Positions 25,981 through 36,112 are shown, counted from the first letter of the stretch. The stretch is 64,000 bases of DNA from a bacterium (GCA_021789605.1 JAJYJI010000001.1:62001-126000); one strand, 5' to 3'. The notes: generated from the sequence alone by a model not told the origin. A program made the numbers and translations.

Positions 25981-26613
25981 ATGGAATATGCGCAAAAAAA
26001 ATATACGGGTTTTAATATTTATTTAATCGGAGACAAAAAATTTTTCGAGAACGAAGACGGCTATCTTGCCGCTCTCGACGAATGTTTCCGTAACGGAATA
26101 AAGGCGTTTCAACTTAGGCAAAAAGACGTAAGCGCCAATAAGTTTATGGAATTAGGCGGAAAAGTTAAAGCCGTGATAGAAAAATACGATGGCGTCAGTT
26201 TTTTCGTCAACGATAGAATAGATGCGGCGTTAGCCTTGGGCGCGTCCGGCGTCCATTTAAATAAAAACAGCATCCCTATTAGGGCGGTCAAGGAAAAATT
26301 TAAGGAACTTAAAATTTTTTATTCTTCCCATTCTATTGAAGAAGCAAAAAAAGCCGAGGACGATGGAGCGGATTTTATTACGTTCAGCCCTGTCTTTAAA
26401 ACAAAGAACCGGGAATTCGAACAGGGCGCGGATATGTTAAAAAAAGTCCTGAAAGCGGTCGATATTCCGGTTTTTGCGCTCGGAGGCATAAACGAAGCCA
26501 ATCTGCCGGAAATTAAGAAAGCCGGCGGACGCCGTATAGCTGTACAATCCGGGGTGCTGGGCAGACCGGATATCGGCGGCGCCGTAAAAACCCTAATAAA
26601 CACAATAGGCTGA
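25981..26613 (+). CDS. thiE: Thiamine-phosphate synthase
   Basis: Joins HMP-pyrophosphate and thiazole phosphate to make thiamine phosphate. The 210-residue TIM-barrel protein has GIKAFQLRQKDVS (diphosphate and substrate contacts, about 40-52), FFVNDRIDAALALGASGVHL (about 75-94), DFITFSPVFKTKN (about 134-146) and VFALGGINEAN. It is followed 89 bases later by thiC. The ATG is preceded by no ribosome binding site and sits close to a consensus promoter, so the mRNA may be effectively leaderless. thiD lies separately at 41.4 kb. Confidence 0.93.
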   Translation: MEYAQKKYTGFNIYLIGDKKFFENEDGYLAALDECFRNGIKAFQLRQKDVSANKFMELGGKVKAVIEKYDGVSFFVNDRIDAALALGASGVHLNKNSIPIRAVKEKFKELKIFYSSHSIEEAKKAEDDGADFITFSPVFKTKNREFEQGADMLKKVLKAVDIPVFALGGINEANLPEIKKAGGRRIAVQSGVLGRPDIGGAVKTLINTIG

Positions 26614-26702
26614 CGAGCCTTAGGGAACGGCTTATATTCTCACGCCTGAAAATTATAAAATGCCGTTAAGACACGCATATAAAAAGAATACGGGGGGAGC
26701 GT

Positions 26703-27992
26703 ATGAACCAAATAGAAGCCGCAATAAATAACATAATAACCGACGAAATGAAATATTGCGCGGAGTCGGAAGGAGTGCCGCCGGAAAAAATACGTTCCGA
26801 CGTAATGAACGGCTGGACGGTCATTACGAAGAACGCCGTCCGCGATATAAAACCACTTGCAATCGGCAAGGGGCTGAAAACAAAAGTGAACGCCAATATA
26901 GGCTCGTCCGGCGACAGCTGCAGCATCGAAGAAGAATTAGAGAAGCTGTTTACGGCGGTAAAAAGCGGAGCCGACGCGGTTATGGACCTTTCGACGGGCG
27001 GAAATATAGTCGAATTCAGGCGCGATATCCTTAAAAACTGCGCGGTTCCAGTTGGAACTGTTCCGCTTTACGAAGCGTTCCGCCCCGCCATGGAAACCGG
27101 AGGCGCTAACGACGCCGGTTTTATCGATAAATTTGACCCGGAATACCTTTTCGAGGTAATAGAGAGGCAGTGCGAAGAAGGCGTCGATTTTATCACCGTA
27201 CATTGCGGATTGACGTTAAAAGCCCTGAAGACGATGAATTTACAGACGAGAGTCATGGGCATAGTTTCAAGGGGCGGCTCATTGATAGCCTCGTGGATGA
27301 TAAGGAAAAACAGGGAAAATCCTCTTTACGAAAATTACGGCAGGCTTTTGGATATAGCAAAAAAAAACGACGTAGTATTAAGCCTAGGAGACGGGTTAAG
27401 GCCGGGCTGCCTTTGCGACGCTACTGACAGGGCGCAAATCTCCGAGCTGATAACCCTCGGAGAACTGCAAAAAACCGCTCTCGAAAAAGGCGTGCAGGTA
27501 ATGATAGAAGGTCCGGGGCATGTGCCTTTAAATCAGGTAGAAGTTAACGTAAAATTGGAAAAGAGCCTTTGCAACGGCGCTCCGTTTTACGTGCTCGGTC
27601 CTTTGGTTACCGATATAGCTCCCGGTTACGACCATATAACGTGCGCTATCGGCGGCGCGGTCGCGGCCGGCGCGGGCGCCGATTTTCTCTGCTACGTTAC
27701 TCCCGCCGAGCATCTAAGGCTGCCGTCCGTTTCCGACGTAAAAGACGGCGTCATAGCGTCGAAAATAGCCGCTCACGCCGGCGATATCGCGAAAGGGGTC
27801 AATAAAGCATTGGACGCGGATATAGAAATGAGCAGGAACAGGAGGTCTATGAACTGGGAAAAGCAGTACGAATGTTCGCTTGACCCCGAAAAGGCCAGGG
27901 AAATGCGCGCTTCGCTTCCGCTTAAAGACGACAAGGTTTGTTCGATGTGTTCGTCCTATTGCTCCATTAAACTGAACGCCTCGTTTAAATAA
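26703..27992 (+). CDS. thiC: Phosphomethylpyrimidine synthase
   Basis: Radical SAM enzyme that rearranges aminoimidazole ribotide to hydroxymethylpyrimidine phosphate. The 429-residue protein is the short form without the N-terminal domain of E. coli ThiC. It has the AIR-binding segments MDLSTGGN, GTVPLYEA and SLGDGLRPGC, IEGPGHVPL, and the C-terminal [4Fe-4S] cysteine cluster VCSMCSSYC. GGGGGAG precedes the ATG. It is downstream of thiE with no riboswitch visible in between, unusual for a thiC gene, which is often TPP-controlled. Confidence 0.96.
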   Translation: MNQIEAAINNIITDEMKYCAESEGVPPEKIRSDVMNGWTVITKNAVRDIKPLAIGKGLKTKVNANIGSSGDSCSIEEELEKLFTAVKSGADAVMDLSTGGNIVEFRRDILKNCAVPVGTVPLYEAFRPAMETGGANDAGFIDKFDPEYLFEVIERQCEEGVDFITVHCGLTLKALKTMNLQTRVMGIVSRGGSLIASWMIRKNRENPLYENYGRLLDIAKKNDVVLSLGDGLRPGCLCDATDRAQISELITLGELQKTALEKGVQVMIEGPGHVPLNQVEVNVKLEKSLCNGAPFYVLGPLVTDIAPGYDHITCAIGGAVAAGAGADFLCYVTPAEHLRLPSVSDVKDGVIASKIAAHAGDIAKGVNKALDADIEMSRNRRSMNWEKQYECSLDPEKAREMRASLPLKDDKVCSMCSSYCSIKLNASFK

Positions 27993-28094
27993 GCGGCAAG
28001 CGTCACAAACGCGGTGCGCGATAAAACGCGATTAACGCGATACTCCTTAATAAAACAAAATAAATATATAAAGAGCGATAAACATTATAAATAA

Positions 28095-29009
28095 ATGGAC
28101 GAATCGGCTAAAGACATTAGAAACATAAACCGCATAATTTCGGAAATTTATGAGAATCTCAACAAATATGCCGGACGGGACGGTATAAAATTAGACGGCG
28201 CATTTCTGGATGAATCCGGCTCTTTTAAGTTTTTAAAAATAAACGGCGCCTATAATCTGAAACCTATATCTTTTCCCGGGGATTGTGCCGATTCGACAGG
28301 TTCCTATTCCTTGTCTCTTTCCGATTTCATAGGAATAGATAATATAATAAAGGACGTCTTTCGCAATACGATGAAATTTGCCTCCGGAAAACCCGCCAAC
28401 AACGTTCTTTTATGGGGAGACAGGGGAACGGGCAAATCTTCGCTCATAAGGGCGATAGCAAAATCGTTCGGCGAAGAGCCCTACCTTAACAAAATTAAAT
28501 TCATAGAAGTAATGGAAGATACCGCCGAACTTATTTATGAATTGATTACCGTTATTAAAACAAAACCGTACAGGTTCATATTGATTTTCGACGATATAGC
28601 CTTCGACGCCGACTCATTATTTTATAAAAAGCTTAAATCCGTCCTCGACGGAGGCCTCGACGAACTTCCGGCAAACGTTATTATATATGCCACCTCCAAT
28701 AAACGGCATCTCACCGCGGAAACGTTCCGCGAAGAAAAGCCGGGTTTAGGCCGCTTTATACATCCCGAAGAAGAGGCGGAAGAGAGCCTTTCATTAAGCG
28801 ACAGATTTGGATTGACATACGGATTATACAGTTTTGACGTGGATACGTATCTTAAGATAGTAGGGCTTTATTTAAAAAAATACGGCATAAAAGCTTCTTC
28901 TTTCGATACGGACGAAATCAGAAAAAATGCTTTAAATTATGCGGCCGTCAAGGGTTCGAGGTCAGGCAGAACCGCAAAGCAGTTTGCCGTCAGTTTAGTC
29001 AAAGATTGA
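28095..29009 (+). CDS. DUF815-family AAA ATPase
   Basis: P-loop ATPase of the DUF815 family, 304 residues, role unknown. Walker A is WGDRGTGKSS (about 110-119), Walker B is FRFILIFDDIAF, followed by LKSVLDGGLDELPANVIIYATSNKRHL with sensor 1 (TSN) and the family's LSDRFGLTYGLYSFD arginine region. The family is widespread, often near replication or cell-division genes, but no function is established. I see no ribosome binding site. It stands alone between thiC and the cyclase, each gap about 100-160 bases. Confidence 0.9.
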   Translation: MDESAKDIRNINRIISEIYENLNKYAGRDGIKLDGAFLDESGSFKFLKINGAYNLKPISFPGDCADSTGSYSLSLSDFIGIDNIIKDVFRNTMKFASGKPANNVLLWGDRGTGKSSLIRAIAKSFGEEPYLNKIKFIEVMEDTAELIYELITVIKTKPYRFILIFDDIAFDADSLFYKKLKSVLDGGLDELPANVIIYATSNKRHLTAETFREEKPGLGRFIHPEEEAEESLSLSDRFGLTYGLYSFDVDTYLKIVGLYLKKYGIKASSFDTDEIRKNALNYAAVKGSRSGRTAKQFAVSLVKD

Positions 29010-29170
29010 AAAAAAATTTTTATTGCAAAAAATTTTCAGAAGTTGCAAAATTGTATTATAATGAATATCAAAGATTTATCCTAATTCCTAATTTAATTGG
29101 ACTTTTGTTTATTTAAGTTAAGATTAAGCTGATTTAATTTAACATCGGCGGTATTCAAACAGGCGAAAAA

Positions 29171-31474
29171 ATGGTCGAGATTAAATATTTAACGGGATTC
29201 AGGCCTAAAATGAGCATAAGGACCAAGCTCATCCTATCTTTTTCTTTGGCCGTTTTAATTCCCCTTCTGCTTTTGGCCGTTGCCAATACTTACCTGTTTA
29301 GAAATCAAACAAAAAAAGAAAGTTTGGATAAAGTCCGCATAACCTTAAGCGGGGCCGAAAGGATTTACTATTCTCAGGCAAACCGGCTTAAGGGCGCTTT
29401 TCAGATAGTCTCTTACAATCCTTATTTTATAAACGCCGTTATCCACGATAATAAAAAGTTTCTGGAAAGTTCGATTAAATCGCATAAAGCCGCTTTCAGA
29501 TTTGCAACCTTTATAGGGATTACGGACAAAAATGGTTTTATCGCCGCTTCCACCGACGGCGCCAAAAAATTTAAGCCTTCGCTGGACGGATTGTTGTTAA
29601 AAAGCTTCAAGTCCGGTTTCCCTATAGTAAAAACGGCCATTATAAGAAAATCGGACCTTATGAGGATGAATATAAAAATATCCAACAGCGAATCAAATAT
29701 GTTTTTGGTTACGGCGGTTCCCCTTCTGCAAAACGGCCGTTCGATAGGCGTTATTTTCGGCTTAATCGACTTAAACGGCAACAGCTATATGCCTGAAACC
29801 ATATATAACGAATATCATTTGAAAACCGCCGTTTTTGCTTCTTTATTCAACAGGCAGGTATGCCTTACCACTTTGAAAATTCCCGGAAATATCTTTGGCG
29901 TCGGTTCGAGGCTTCCCGAAAATATTCACAATAAAATTATGACGGGAAAGGATTTTATCGAAGAGATGAATTATAACAGCGAAACGGTTTTTGCCGCATT
30001 CCATCCAGTAAAAGATATTAAAGGCAGGGTCATAGGCTCTATCGCCGTTTTTATTTCCAACAGGCGCTATATCGCCATATTTAAAAAAACAGCCGAATAT
30101 GCCGTATTTATTATTTTAATAGGTTTAATCATATCCTTAGCCATATCTTATTTTGCTTCCAGGGATACCTTAAATCCCATATTCGCTATTAAATCCGCGA
30201 TAAAGGATTTTACCTCCGGAGATTTGGACGCGAAACTTATTATAAAAACAAACGACGAATTCGAAGATATCGGCAAAGGCTTTACGGAAATGGCCATGAC
30301 CGTTAAGGACAGAGAAGAAAGAATGGGGAAGTATAATACTTTTTCCGATTTTTTGGTAGGCTCCTTGGATTTCGACAAAATAATATCTTCCACGTTAGAC
30401 ATTTTAGAAGAACTGCTAAACCTTTCTTCCGGCATTATATATATTTACGATAAGGAAGGCAGGATAAGCCCGGAGGATTTCGCAGGATACGGCCGCCCGC
30501 CGGCCGCAAACGAAAAGGACGAAGGGAAAAACGAAGAAGGCTTTCTTATCCCATGGCGTTTTTACGGCATCAGAAAATTTGCCGCAAATAAATTTATCTC
30601 ATCGGAAGGAATAGCGGGACACTGTTTTAAAAAAAGGAAAACCATATGGTTTCACGACATACCCGAAAACGCCGTGATGTTAAAAGATAAGCTTTTGGAA
30701 AAAGACGGCGCCGGAATGGCCATGGATTACGGTTTTTGCGAGGTATTTCCAAAAGACATAGTCTGGCTTCCCCTGTATATCGGCGAAGCGGATATAGGCG
30801 TTTTGATGGTCGCCTCCATTCGAGGCTTTAAGAACGAGGACATAGCTTTCTTAGAGCATGCGGTTAAAGAGCTGTCCGTATCTTTAGACAACGCAAAAAT
30901 TCACAAAAAGATAAACGAACTTTCTATTACCGACGAACTTACCGGACTCTACAACAGAAGAAAAATGGACGAAGTTCTGGAATCCGAGTTTAACGAGGCA
31001 AAGAGGTACGGAAATCCTTTGTCGGTAATGATATTGGATTTAGACCATTTTAAATCCATAAACGATTTTTACGGGCACAAGGCGGGCGACGTCGTTTTAT
31101 CAGGAATAGGCGAACTTTTAACCCAGAACATAAGGAATATCGACATAGCTACAAGATACGGCGGGGAAGAATTCGTTATAATTTTACCGCAAACGGATTT
31201 CAAAAACGCCGTTTCCGCCGCCAAAAAGCTGAAAAATCTGGTGCGGAATTATAAATTTGAGCAAATCGAAAGAGAAGTTACCGTTTCTATCGGCGTAGCT
31301 TCAATGCCGGACGATAAAATAAACAGCGTCGACGATATCTTAAAGATAGCCGATAATTTTCTTTACGATGCTAAAAACAGCGGCAGAAACAGGATAATAG
31401 GTTCTTATAAGGGAGAAAGAATAGAAATAGAAAAAGACGACGGTAACAACGACGCCCCCGGTATAATAGATTAA
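29171..31474 (+). CDS. Membrane diguanylate cyclase with Cache-like sensor, HAMP, GAF and GGDEF domains
   Basis: Makes cyclic di-GMP. In this 767-residue protein, a first membrane helix (about 20-42) is followed by a large periplasmic sensor (about 43-310, double-Cache-like), a second helix (about 312-333), a HAMP domain (about 334-385), a GAF domain (about 400-575) and a GGDEF domain (about 600-755). The active site is intact (RYGGEEF) and the feedback-inhibition I-site RNID lies five residues before it, so it should be a working, product-inhibited cyclase. The signal is unknown. A -10-like TATAAT is at 29057-29062. Confidence 0.9.
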   Translation: MVEIKYLTGFRPKMSIRTKLILSFSLAVLIPLLLLAVANTYLFRNQTKKESLDKVRITLSGAERIYYSQANRLKGAFQIVSYNPYFINAVIHDNKKFLESSIKSHKAAFRFATFIGITDKNGFIAASTDGAKKFKPSLDGLLLKSFKSGFPIVKTAIIRKSDLMRMNIKISNSESNMFLVTAVPLLQNGRSIGVIFGLIDLNGNSYMPETIYNEYHLKTAVFASLFNRQVCLTTLKIPGNIFGVGSRLPENIHNKIMTGKDFIEEMNYNSETVFAAFHPVKDIKGRVIGSIAVFISNRRYIAIFKKTAEYAVFIILIGLIISLAISYFASRDTLNPIFAIKSAIKDFTSGDLDAKLIIKTNDEFEDIGKGFTEMAMTVKDREERMGKYNTFSDFLVGSLDFDKIISSTLDILEELLNLSSGIIYIYDKEGRISPEDFAGYGRPPAANEKDEGKNEEGFLIPWRFYGIRKFAANKFISSEGIAGHCFKKRKTIWFHDIPENAVMLKDKLLEKDGAGMAMDYGFCEVFPKDIVWLPLYIGEADIGVLMVASIRGFKNEDIAFLEHAVKELSVSLDNAKIHKKINELSITDELTGLYNRRKMDEVLESEFNEAKRYGNPLSVMILDLDHFKSINDFYGHKAGDVVLSGIGELLTQNIRNIDIATRYGGEEFVIILPQTDFKNAVSAAKKLKNLVRNYKFEQIEREVTVSIGVASMPDDKINSVDDILKIADNFLYDAKNSGRNRIIGSYKGERIEIEKDDGNNDAPGIID

Positions 31475-31636
31475 ACGCCGTTAAGCGTAAACGCCGAACT
31501 TTTGCCTAACTCTTGCCCATATAAAATATCGTATTCACGGCCTTTTAGGAAAGCGCCGAGGCAATCCGGCATAAATATCGCCGCGTCCCCGTTTTCTGTT
31601 TCATTATACGCTTTAAATATAACAGCGGCGCAAAAA

Positions 31637-32617
31637 ATGCCGGATTTTATGAAAAAATATGCGGCCGGAATAGATATCGGCGGAACAAATTTAAGATGCG
31701 GAGCCGTCGGCGCGGACGGAACCGTAAAAAACAGCCTTAAGGTTTCCTTAAAGGAATTCTCTGGCAATCCCAAAAAACAGGCCGGTTTTATAATACTTAG
31801 CATAAAAAATTTTTTAAAAGCCAATAAAAGCCTTAATATAAAGGTTTTAGGAATCGGCATAGCGGGACAGATAGACGCCGGAACCGGCGATGTTTTATTT
31901 TCTCCAAACTTAGGCTGGCGCGATGTTCCTTTAAAAAAAATGCTCGAAAAAGAAACTGGCTTGAACGCGCATATAGTAAACGATTTGACGGCCATTACTT
32001 ACGGAGAATGGAAACTCGGGGCGGGCAGAGGCGAAAATAATATTATATGCATTTTTGTCGGCACGGGAATTGGTTCCGGAATGGTGTTAAACGGCTCTTT
32101 ATACGGCGGGTGTTGCGGCGCCGCAGGAGAAATAGGCCATATTACGGTTGTTTCCGGCGGCAGAAAATGCACTTGCGGAAACCGCGGCTGTCTCGAAGCG
32201 TATGCCGGAGGGTGGGGCATTGCCGAAATTGCGAAAGACAGGGCGTTTTCCGATAAGCGGGCATTCGGCAATATCGTTAAAAAAACCGGCGGCATCTTAG
32301 ATATAAGCGCGGAAACGGTTGCCGGCGCATATTACGAAGGGGACGAAGACGCCGCCGCGTTAATTGAAGAAACGGGGAAATATCTGTCCGACGGAGTAAT
32401 ATCCGCCGTAAATTTTTTAAATCCGTGCGCCGTAATACTGGGCGGCGGGGTAATAGAAGGCATTCCGGATTTATTAGAAACCATCTCGGATGAGGTTCAC
32501 AAAAGGGCCCTTAAGGCCGCCTCGCAAAATATCAAAATATCGAAGTCTGCGCTTGGAAAAAATGCGGGCATTATAGGGGCGGCGGGTTTAGCAATGCGCG
32601 GGATGCGGGAAGAGTAA
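31637..32617 (+). CDS. ROK-family sugar kinase (glucokinase-like)
   Basis: ATP-dependent hexose kinase or ROK-family relative. Using the ATG at 31637 gives 326 residues opening with the phosphate loop AGIDIGGTNLRCGAVG. Catalytic Asp is in HIVNDLTAITYGE, and the ROK zinc motif is CTCGNRGCLEAYAGG (CxCGxxGCxE) with His in GEIGHI. The frame is open upstream to a TTG at 31502, but that leader is low-complexity and not conserved, and there is no ribosome site before either start. Glucokinase is the likeliest activity; mannose or N-acetylmannosamine kinases look alike. Confidence 0.88.
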   Translation: MPDFMKKYAAGIDIGGTNLRCGAVGADGTVKNSLKVSLKEFSGNPKKQAGFIILSIKNFLKANKSLNIKVLGIGIAGQIDAGTGDVLFSPNLGWRDVPLKKMLEKETGLNAHIVNDLTAITYGEWKLGAGRGENNIICIFVGTGIGSGMVLNGSLYGGCCGAAGEIGHITVVSGGRKCTCGNRGCLEAYAGGWGIAEIAKDRAFSDKRAFGNIVKKTGGILDISAETVAGAYYEGDEDAAALIEETGKYLSDGVISAVNFLNPCAVILGGGVIEGIPDLLETISDEVHKRALKAASQNIKISKSALGKNAGIIGAAGLAMRGMREE

Positions 32618-32919
32618 ATACGGGGCGGATATCTAAGATGCGCGTAGTATATATTATATGAGTATGTAGTATTTATTATATATAATATATACGGCCTAAG
32701 AGGTTTAAGACAGCGTCTTAAACCGAAGCGAACATGGCCGAAGTGTTTTTTTTGCAAATTTCCAGTCCTTCAGCGGGGATTTTTGTTAGTTAAGTTTGTT
32801 AACGTTAAATAATCTTTTTAACGATAAAGTCTTTTAAAAACGGGTTACAGGGTTAATTCGATATTTTGGCAAGGTCTTTAAGCCCTGCCTCCTTATGTCT
32901 TTTGTAAGCACGCAAGTCC
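32618..32919. other. Convergent gap between ROK kinase and dnaB
   Basis: A 302-base noncoding gap between genes converging from both sides. It is AT-rich with an ATATATTA-type run (32648-32690) and a perfect hairpin at 32702-32724. I see no open frame, tRNA or terminator with a proper T tail apart from a run of eight or nine T about 20 bases after the hairpin (near 32744). Confidence 0.55.
32702..32724. repeat. 10-bp perfect inverted repeat
   Basis: GGTTTAAGAC-AGC-GTCTTAAACC, a 10-bp stem with a 3-base loop, in the gap between the ROK kinase and dnaB. A run of T occurs about 20 bases downstream on the plus strand. It could be a bidirectional stop signal or a dimeric operator. Confidence 0.75.
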
Positions 32920-34305
32920 CTATGCGTAGCCTTCGCCGTTTTCGTACGCGAGATTTTCGAAAGAGGTATATTTATCGATATACGAAAGTTTTACGATTCC
33001 GGTAGGCCCGTTCCTTTGCTTTCCTATTATCAATTCGGCCGTTCCTTTGTTTTCAGTATCTTTTTTGTAAACTTCTTCCCTGTAAACGAACATTATTAAA
33101 TCGGCGTCCTGTTCTATCGCGCCCGATTCCCGGAGGTCGGCGAGCTGCGGCTTTCTGTCCTGGCGGGATTCTACCATTCTGTTTAACTGTGAGAGGGCTA
33201 TCACCGGAATATTAAGCTCTTTTGCAAGGCCTTTAAGCGAACGGGAAATATCGGCGATGGCCTGCTCCCTCGATTCTATGTTATGAGAGGCTTTCATGAG
33301 CTGAAGGTAATCTATTATTACTATTTCTATGCCTTTCTCTTTTTTTAACCTGCGCGTTTTTGCCCTTAGTTCCGTTACCGTAATGCCGGCGCTGTCGTCG
33401 ATGTATATCGGGATATCTTCCAATATCCTAAGCGCCTTGTGTATATTTTCAATATCGGGATTATTAATTTTACCCCTGCGCAGAAAAGACGAATCTATTT
33501 TGGCCGTCATAGCCAAAAGCCTTGTGGCAAGCTGTTCTTTGGACATTTCCAGAGAGAAGAACGCGACGGGTATTTTTTTTACGGCTATGTTTTTTGCCAT
33601 GCTTAAAGAAAGGGCGGTTTTCCCCATAGAAGGCCTTCCGGCTATAATGATAAGGTCCGACGGCTGAAAGCCGTTGGTGTATTCGTCCAAGTAATTGAAC
33701 CCGCTGTGGATGCCGGTGATAATTTCGTCTTCGTTCTTTTTCGACGTAAGCTTTTTAAAATAGTCTATTAATAGAGGATAGACTTCGACGTAATTTTTCG
33801 GAGCATCTTTTTCCGTGGCGTCAAAAATGGTTTTTTCGGTAAAATCTATGATATTTTCGATATCTTCCGCCTGTTCATAGCATTTTTGCCTTATTTTGTT
33901 GGAAGCGTCTATAAGATTTCTCAGGGTGGATTTTTCTTTTACTATTTTTGAATATTGCTCTATGTTGAAAAGACCGGCAGGCATTTCGAACAGCGACGTT
34001 AAGTAGGCTGCGTAATCGAAATCGGAAAAATCGCCGGAATTGGCTGAGCTTTTTTCGATTCCGTTAAGAATGGTAATTATGTCTATGGGCTCGTTTTTTT
34101 CGCTTAACTTTGCGATTATTCCGAATATTTTGGAGTTTACGCTGTCGTAAAAATCTTCCGGCGCAATAACTCCAAGCACGGAGTTAACTTGAGAATTATC
34201 GATTAATATAGAGGAAAGAAAAGCTTTTTCCGCATCGATAGAATTTGGAGGAACTATGTTGATTGCGTCCTGTTTCGCGCTCTTTTTTTTATCCCTGCTC
34301 TGCAT
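32920..34305 (-). CDS. dnaB: Replicative DNA helicase DnaB
   Basis: Hexameric helicase that unwinds DNA at the replication fork. The 461-residue protein has an N-terminal helical domain (about 15-125, PNSIDAEKAFLSSILID) and a RecA-like ATPase domain with Walker A GRPSMGKTAL (about 217-226), FFSLEMSKEQL, Walker B IVIIDYLQLM, the RESGAIEQDADLIMFVYR motif and a final arginine-finger region. No intein is seen. It lies 58 bases after rplI in the rpsF-rpsR-DUF2232-rplI-dnaB cluster common in Gram-negative bacteria. Confidence 0.97.
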   Translation of the reverse strand: MQSRDKKKSAKQDAINIVPPNSIDAEKAFLSSILIDNSQVNSVLGVIAPEDFYDSVNSKIFGIIAKLSEKNEPIDIITILNGIEKSSANSGDFSDFDYAAYLTSLFEMPAGLFNIEQYSKIVKEKSTLRNLIDASNKIRQKCYEQAEDIENIIDFTEKTIFDATEKDAPKNYVEVYPLLIDYFKKLTSKKNEDEIITGIHSGFNYLDEYTNGFQPSDLIIIAGRPSMGKTALSLSMAKNIAVKKIPVAFFSLEMSKEQLATRLLAMTAKIDSSFLRRGKINNPDIENIHKALRILEDIPIYIDDSAGITVTELRAKTRRLKKEKGIEIVIIDYLQLMKASHNIESREQAIADISRSLKGLAKELNIPVIALSQLNRMVESRQDRKPQLADLRESGAIEQDADLIMFVYREEVYKKDTENKGTAELIIGKQRNGPTGIVKLSYIDKYTSFENLAYENGEGYA

Positions 34306-34363
34306 AAGATATAAAGAAATATTTTTTTGCCGGCGTTAAAAACATATTTTTAACGATTTCATA

Positions 34364-34810
34364 TTAAGTTTCCGGCACTACGCTGACTTTTATCTCCGCA
34401 GTAATATCCTTAGAAAGTTTAATCTTAACGGTTTGAATTCCAAGCTCTTTTATGGGGTTTTCGAGATTTATCGCTTTCCTGTCTATATTGAAGCCGGCTT
34501 CTTTAAGCTTATTTTCTATGTCCATCGACGTTATGCTTCCGAATATTTTTTCGTTTTCGCCTACTTTAGCCGGTATTACGATTTCTATTTTTTCCAAATT
34601 AGATTTTATTTCCGAATACTGCGCGGCGATTTTTTCTTTCTTTTTGCCTATAATTTTTTTTTCGTGTTCGACCATTTTGACGTTAGAATTTGTGGCGGGA
34701 ATGGCAAGCTTTTTCGGCAGCAGAAAATTTCTCCCGTAACCTTCGGCGACGTTTACGGTCTCCCCCATGGAGCCCAAATTTTGCACATCTTCTTTAAGTA
34801 TTACTTTCAT
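34364..34810 (-). CDS. rplI: 50S ribosomal protein L9
   Basis: Ribosomal protein L9 of 148 residues, with the N-terminal domain [36 protein letters not shown] that binds 23S rRNA, a long connecting helix and a C-terminal domain. Its start overlaps the stop of the upstream DUF2232 gene by four bases (ATGA), so translation is probably coupled. It belongs to the rpsF operon. Confidence 0.96.
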   Translation of the reverse strand: MKVILKEDVQNLGSMGETVNVAEGYGRNFLLPKKLAIPATNSNVKMVEHEKKIIGKKKEKIAAQYSEIKSNLEKIEIVIPAKVGENEKIFGSITSMDIENKLKEAGFNIDRKAINLENPIKELGIQTVKIKLSKDITAEIKVSVVPET

Positions 34811-35841
34811 ATAGAATTTACCCCCTCTTTATTTTTTGTTTTTGTCCCAATTTTTCTAAAATTAAGCCACATATCGAATATTCCTGCCATAACCACGAAA
34901 ATAACCAGCGGATTGGCGAAAAGAAAAATTATTCCGTAAGCCGGTATTTTTAAAAATATGTTTAAATTTAATTTGTTAAAAAAGAAAGAAATTATGGTCA
35001 GCCCCTGAACGAGATAAACGGAAGCCGATAATAAAATTATATTATAGCCTATAAATTTGTAGATGCCAACCGAAAAAATAGAAATTATTATCCCCGCGAT
35101 AAGCAGCAATATAAAATAATCGGACGACTTCCACAGCAATAGATTTTCGTTCCGTTTAAAAAACCCTCCGTTATTCCGGGAAAATTTTTTGAGCGCGACG
35201 AAGCTTATCCATACGCTCATCCACGAAAATATTATAATTATGCCGGGCATAAGAAAAAATATCGATTTAAGAAGCCCGGAAAATATTTTCAGCATTTTCG
35301 GCGCGGTAAAATAGTCCATTCCCATATTATCGTAAGCGGCGGCCAGTTTTGAAGTCATTTCGGCAGAAAACAAGTTTGCGGACGAAATAAGGTCAATTTT
35401 GTCAATATAGAAATAAATGCCCGCAGCCGTAAAAACTATAAAAAAAACGCCCGTTACCGGAAAGTAAATAGACCTTGAGAGGGCTGACCCTTTTGAAAGC
35501 ATATACGCAAACAGGCACGGTATTGCGATAAATATAAAAAACTGAATTATTATAACCGAAATAAATAAGCCGCCGAAAGCGGCATGACCGAAATATCCGT
35601 AAAATTTGCCCGAACCCTCGCGGGTTATCTCCAAAGCCGCCGCAAAAACAATAGATATTAAAACCGAAACGGCAAAGACCTTTTCGATGACGGAAAATAA
35701 TAATAATAAAGTAATGCCGTAATATATAAACAAAAAGGGGTTTATAAAAGAATACGCCCCCATGTATATCGAATTTATAATAAATAAAAGCAATAAAAAC
35801 GATAGCAGTATAGTTAAAAGAGCCGTTTTTGTCCTAAGCAT
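34807..35841 (-). CDS. DUF2232 membrane protein (YybS-like)
   Basis: Integral membrane protein of 344 residues with about eight to nine predicted helices and no soluble domain. It sits between rpsR and rplI, the typical location of the DUF2232/YybS family in many bacteria. Function is unknown; a transporter or quinone-linked role has been guessed elsewhere and is not supported here. Its first codons overlap the rpsR end and its stop overlaps rplI, so it is embedded in the ribosomal-protein operon. Confidence 0.75.
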   Translation of the reverse strand: MLRTKTALLTILLSFLLLLFIINSIYMGAYSFINPFLFIYYGITLLLLFSVIEKVFAVSVLISIVFAAALEITREGSGKFYGYFGHAAFGGLFISVIIIQFFIFIAIPCLFAYMLSKGSALSRSIYFPVTGVFFIVFTAAGIYFYIDKIDLISSANLFSAEMTSKLAAAYDNMGMDYFTAPKMLKIFSGLLKSIFFLMPGIIIIFSWMSVWISFVALKKFSRNNGGFFKRNENLLLWKSSDYFILLLIAGIIISIFSVGIYKFIGYNIILLSASVYLVQGLTIISFFFNKLNLNIFLKIPAYGIIFLFANPLVIFVVMAGIFDMWLNFRKIGTKTKNKEGVNSI

Positions 35842-36112
35842 TAACGGACGTATAAGGCATTATAGAAGCTATCCTCGAAATTTTTATAGCTTTCGATACC
35901 CTTCTTTGATGATAGGCGCAGTTTCCGGTAATTCTTCTGGGCATAATTTTGCCCCTTTCCGAAACGAAATTGCGCATAAGACGAGAGTCTTTATAGTCTA
36001 TTTTAAGGCTTTTGTCGGCGCAAAACCTGCATACTTTTTTTCTGGCGTAAGTTCTGCGAACGAAGCCCGTTCCCGCCGGCTTTACTGTCTTTTTATGGAA
36101 AGAACTATTCAT
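35834..36112 (-). CDS. rpsR: 30S ribosomal protein S18
   Basis: Ribosomal protein S18, 92 residues. I chose ATG 36112 because AAGGAGG lies nine bases before it; the frame is open to 36154, but the ATG at 36121 directly abuts that same ribosome site and the longer leader is not conserved. The protein is the zinc-binding (C+) type, with CRFC near residue 28 and GNCAYHQR later giving a Cys3His-like set. The start lies inside the last codons of rpsF, so translation is coupled. Zinc-free S18 copies, used under zinc limitation, lack these residues. Confidence 0.95.
   Translation of the reverse strand: MNSSFHKKTVKPAGTGFVRRTYARKKVCRFCADKSLKIDYKDSRLMRNFVSERGKIMPRRITGNCAYHQRRVSKAIKISRIASIMPYTSVNA

Noticed and set aside
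31502..31636. An N-terminal extension of the ROK kinase
   Set aside because: The added 45 residues are not part of the ROK fold; the family begins right at the AGIDIGGT loop, so the ATG at 31637 is preferred.
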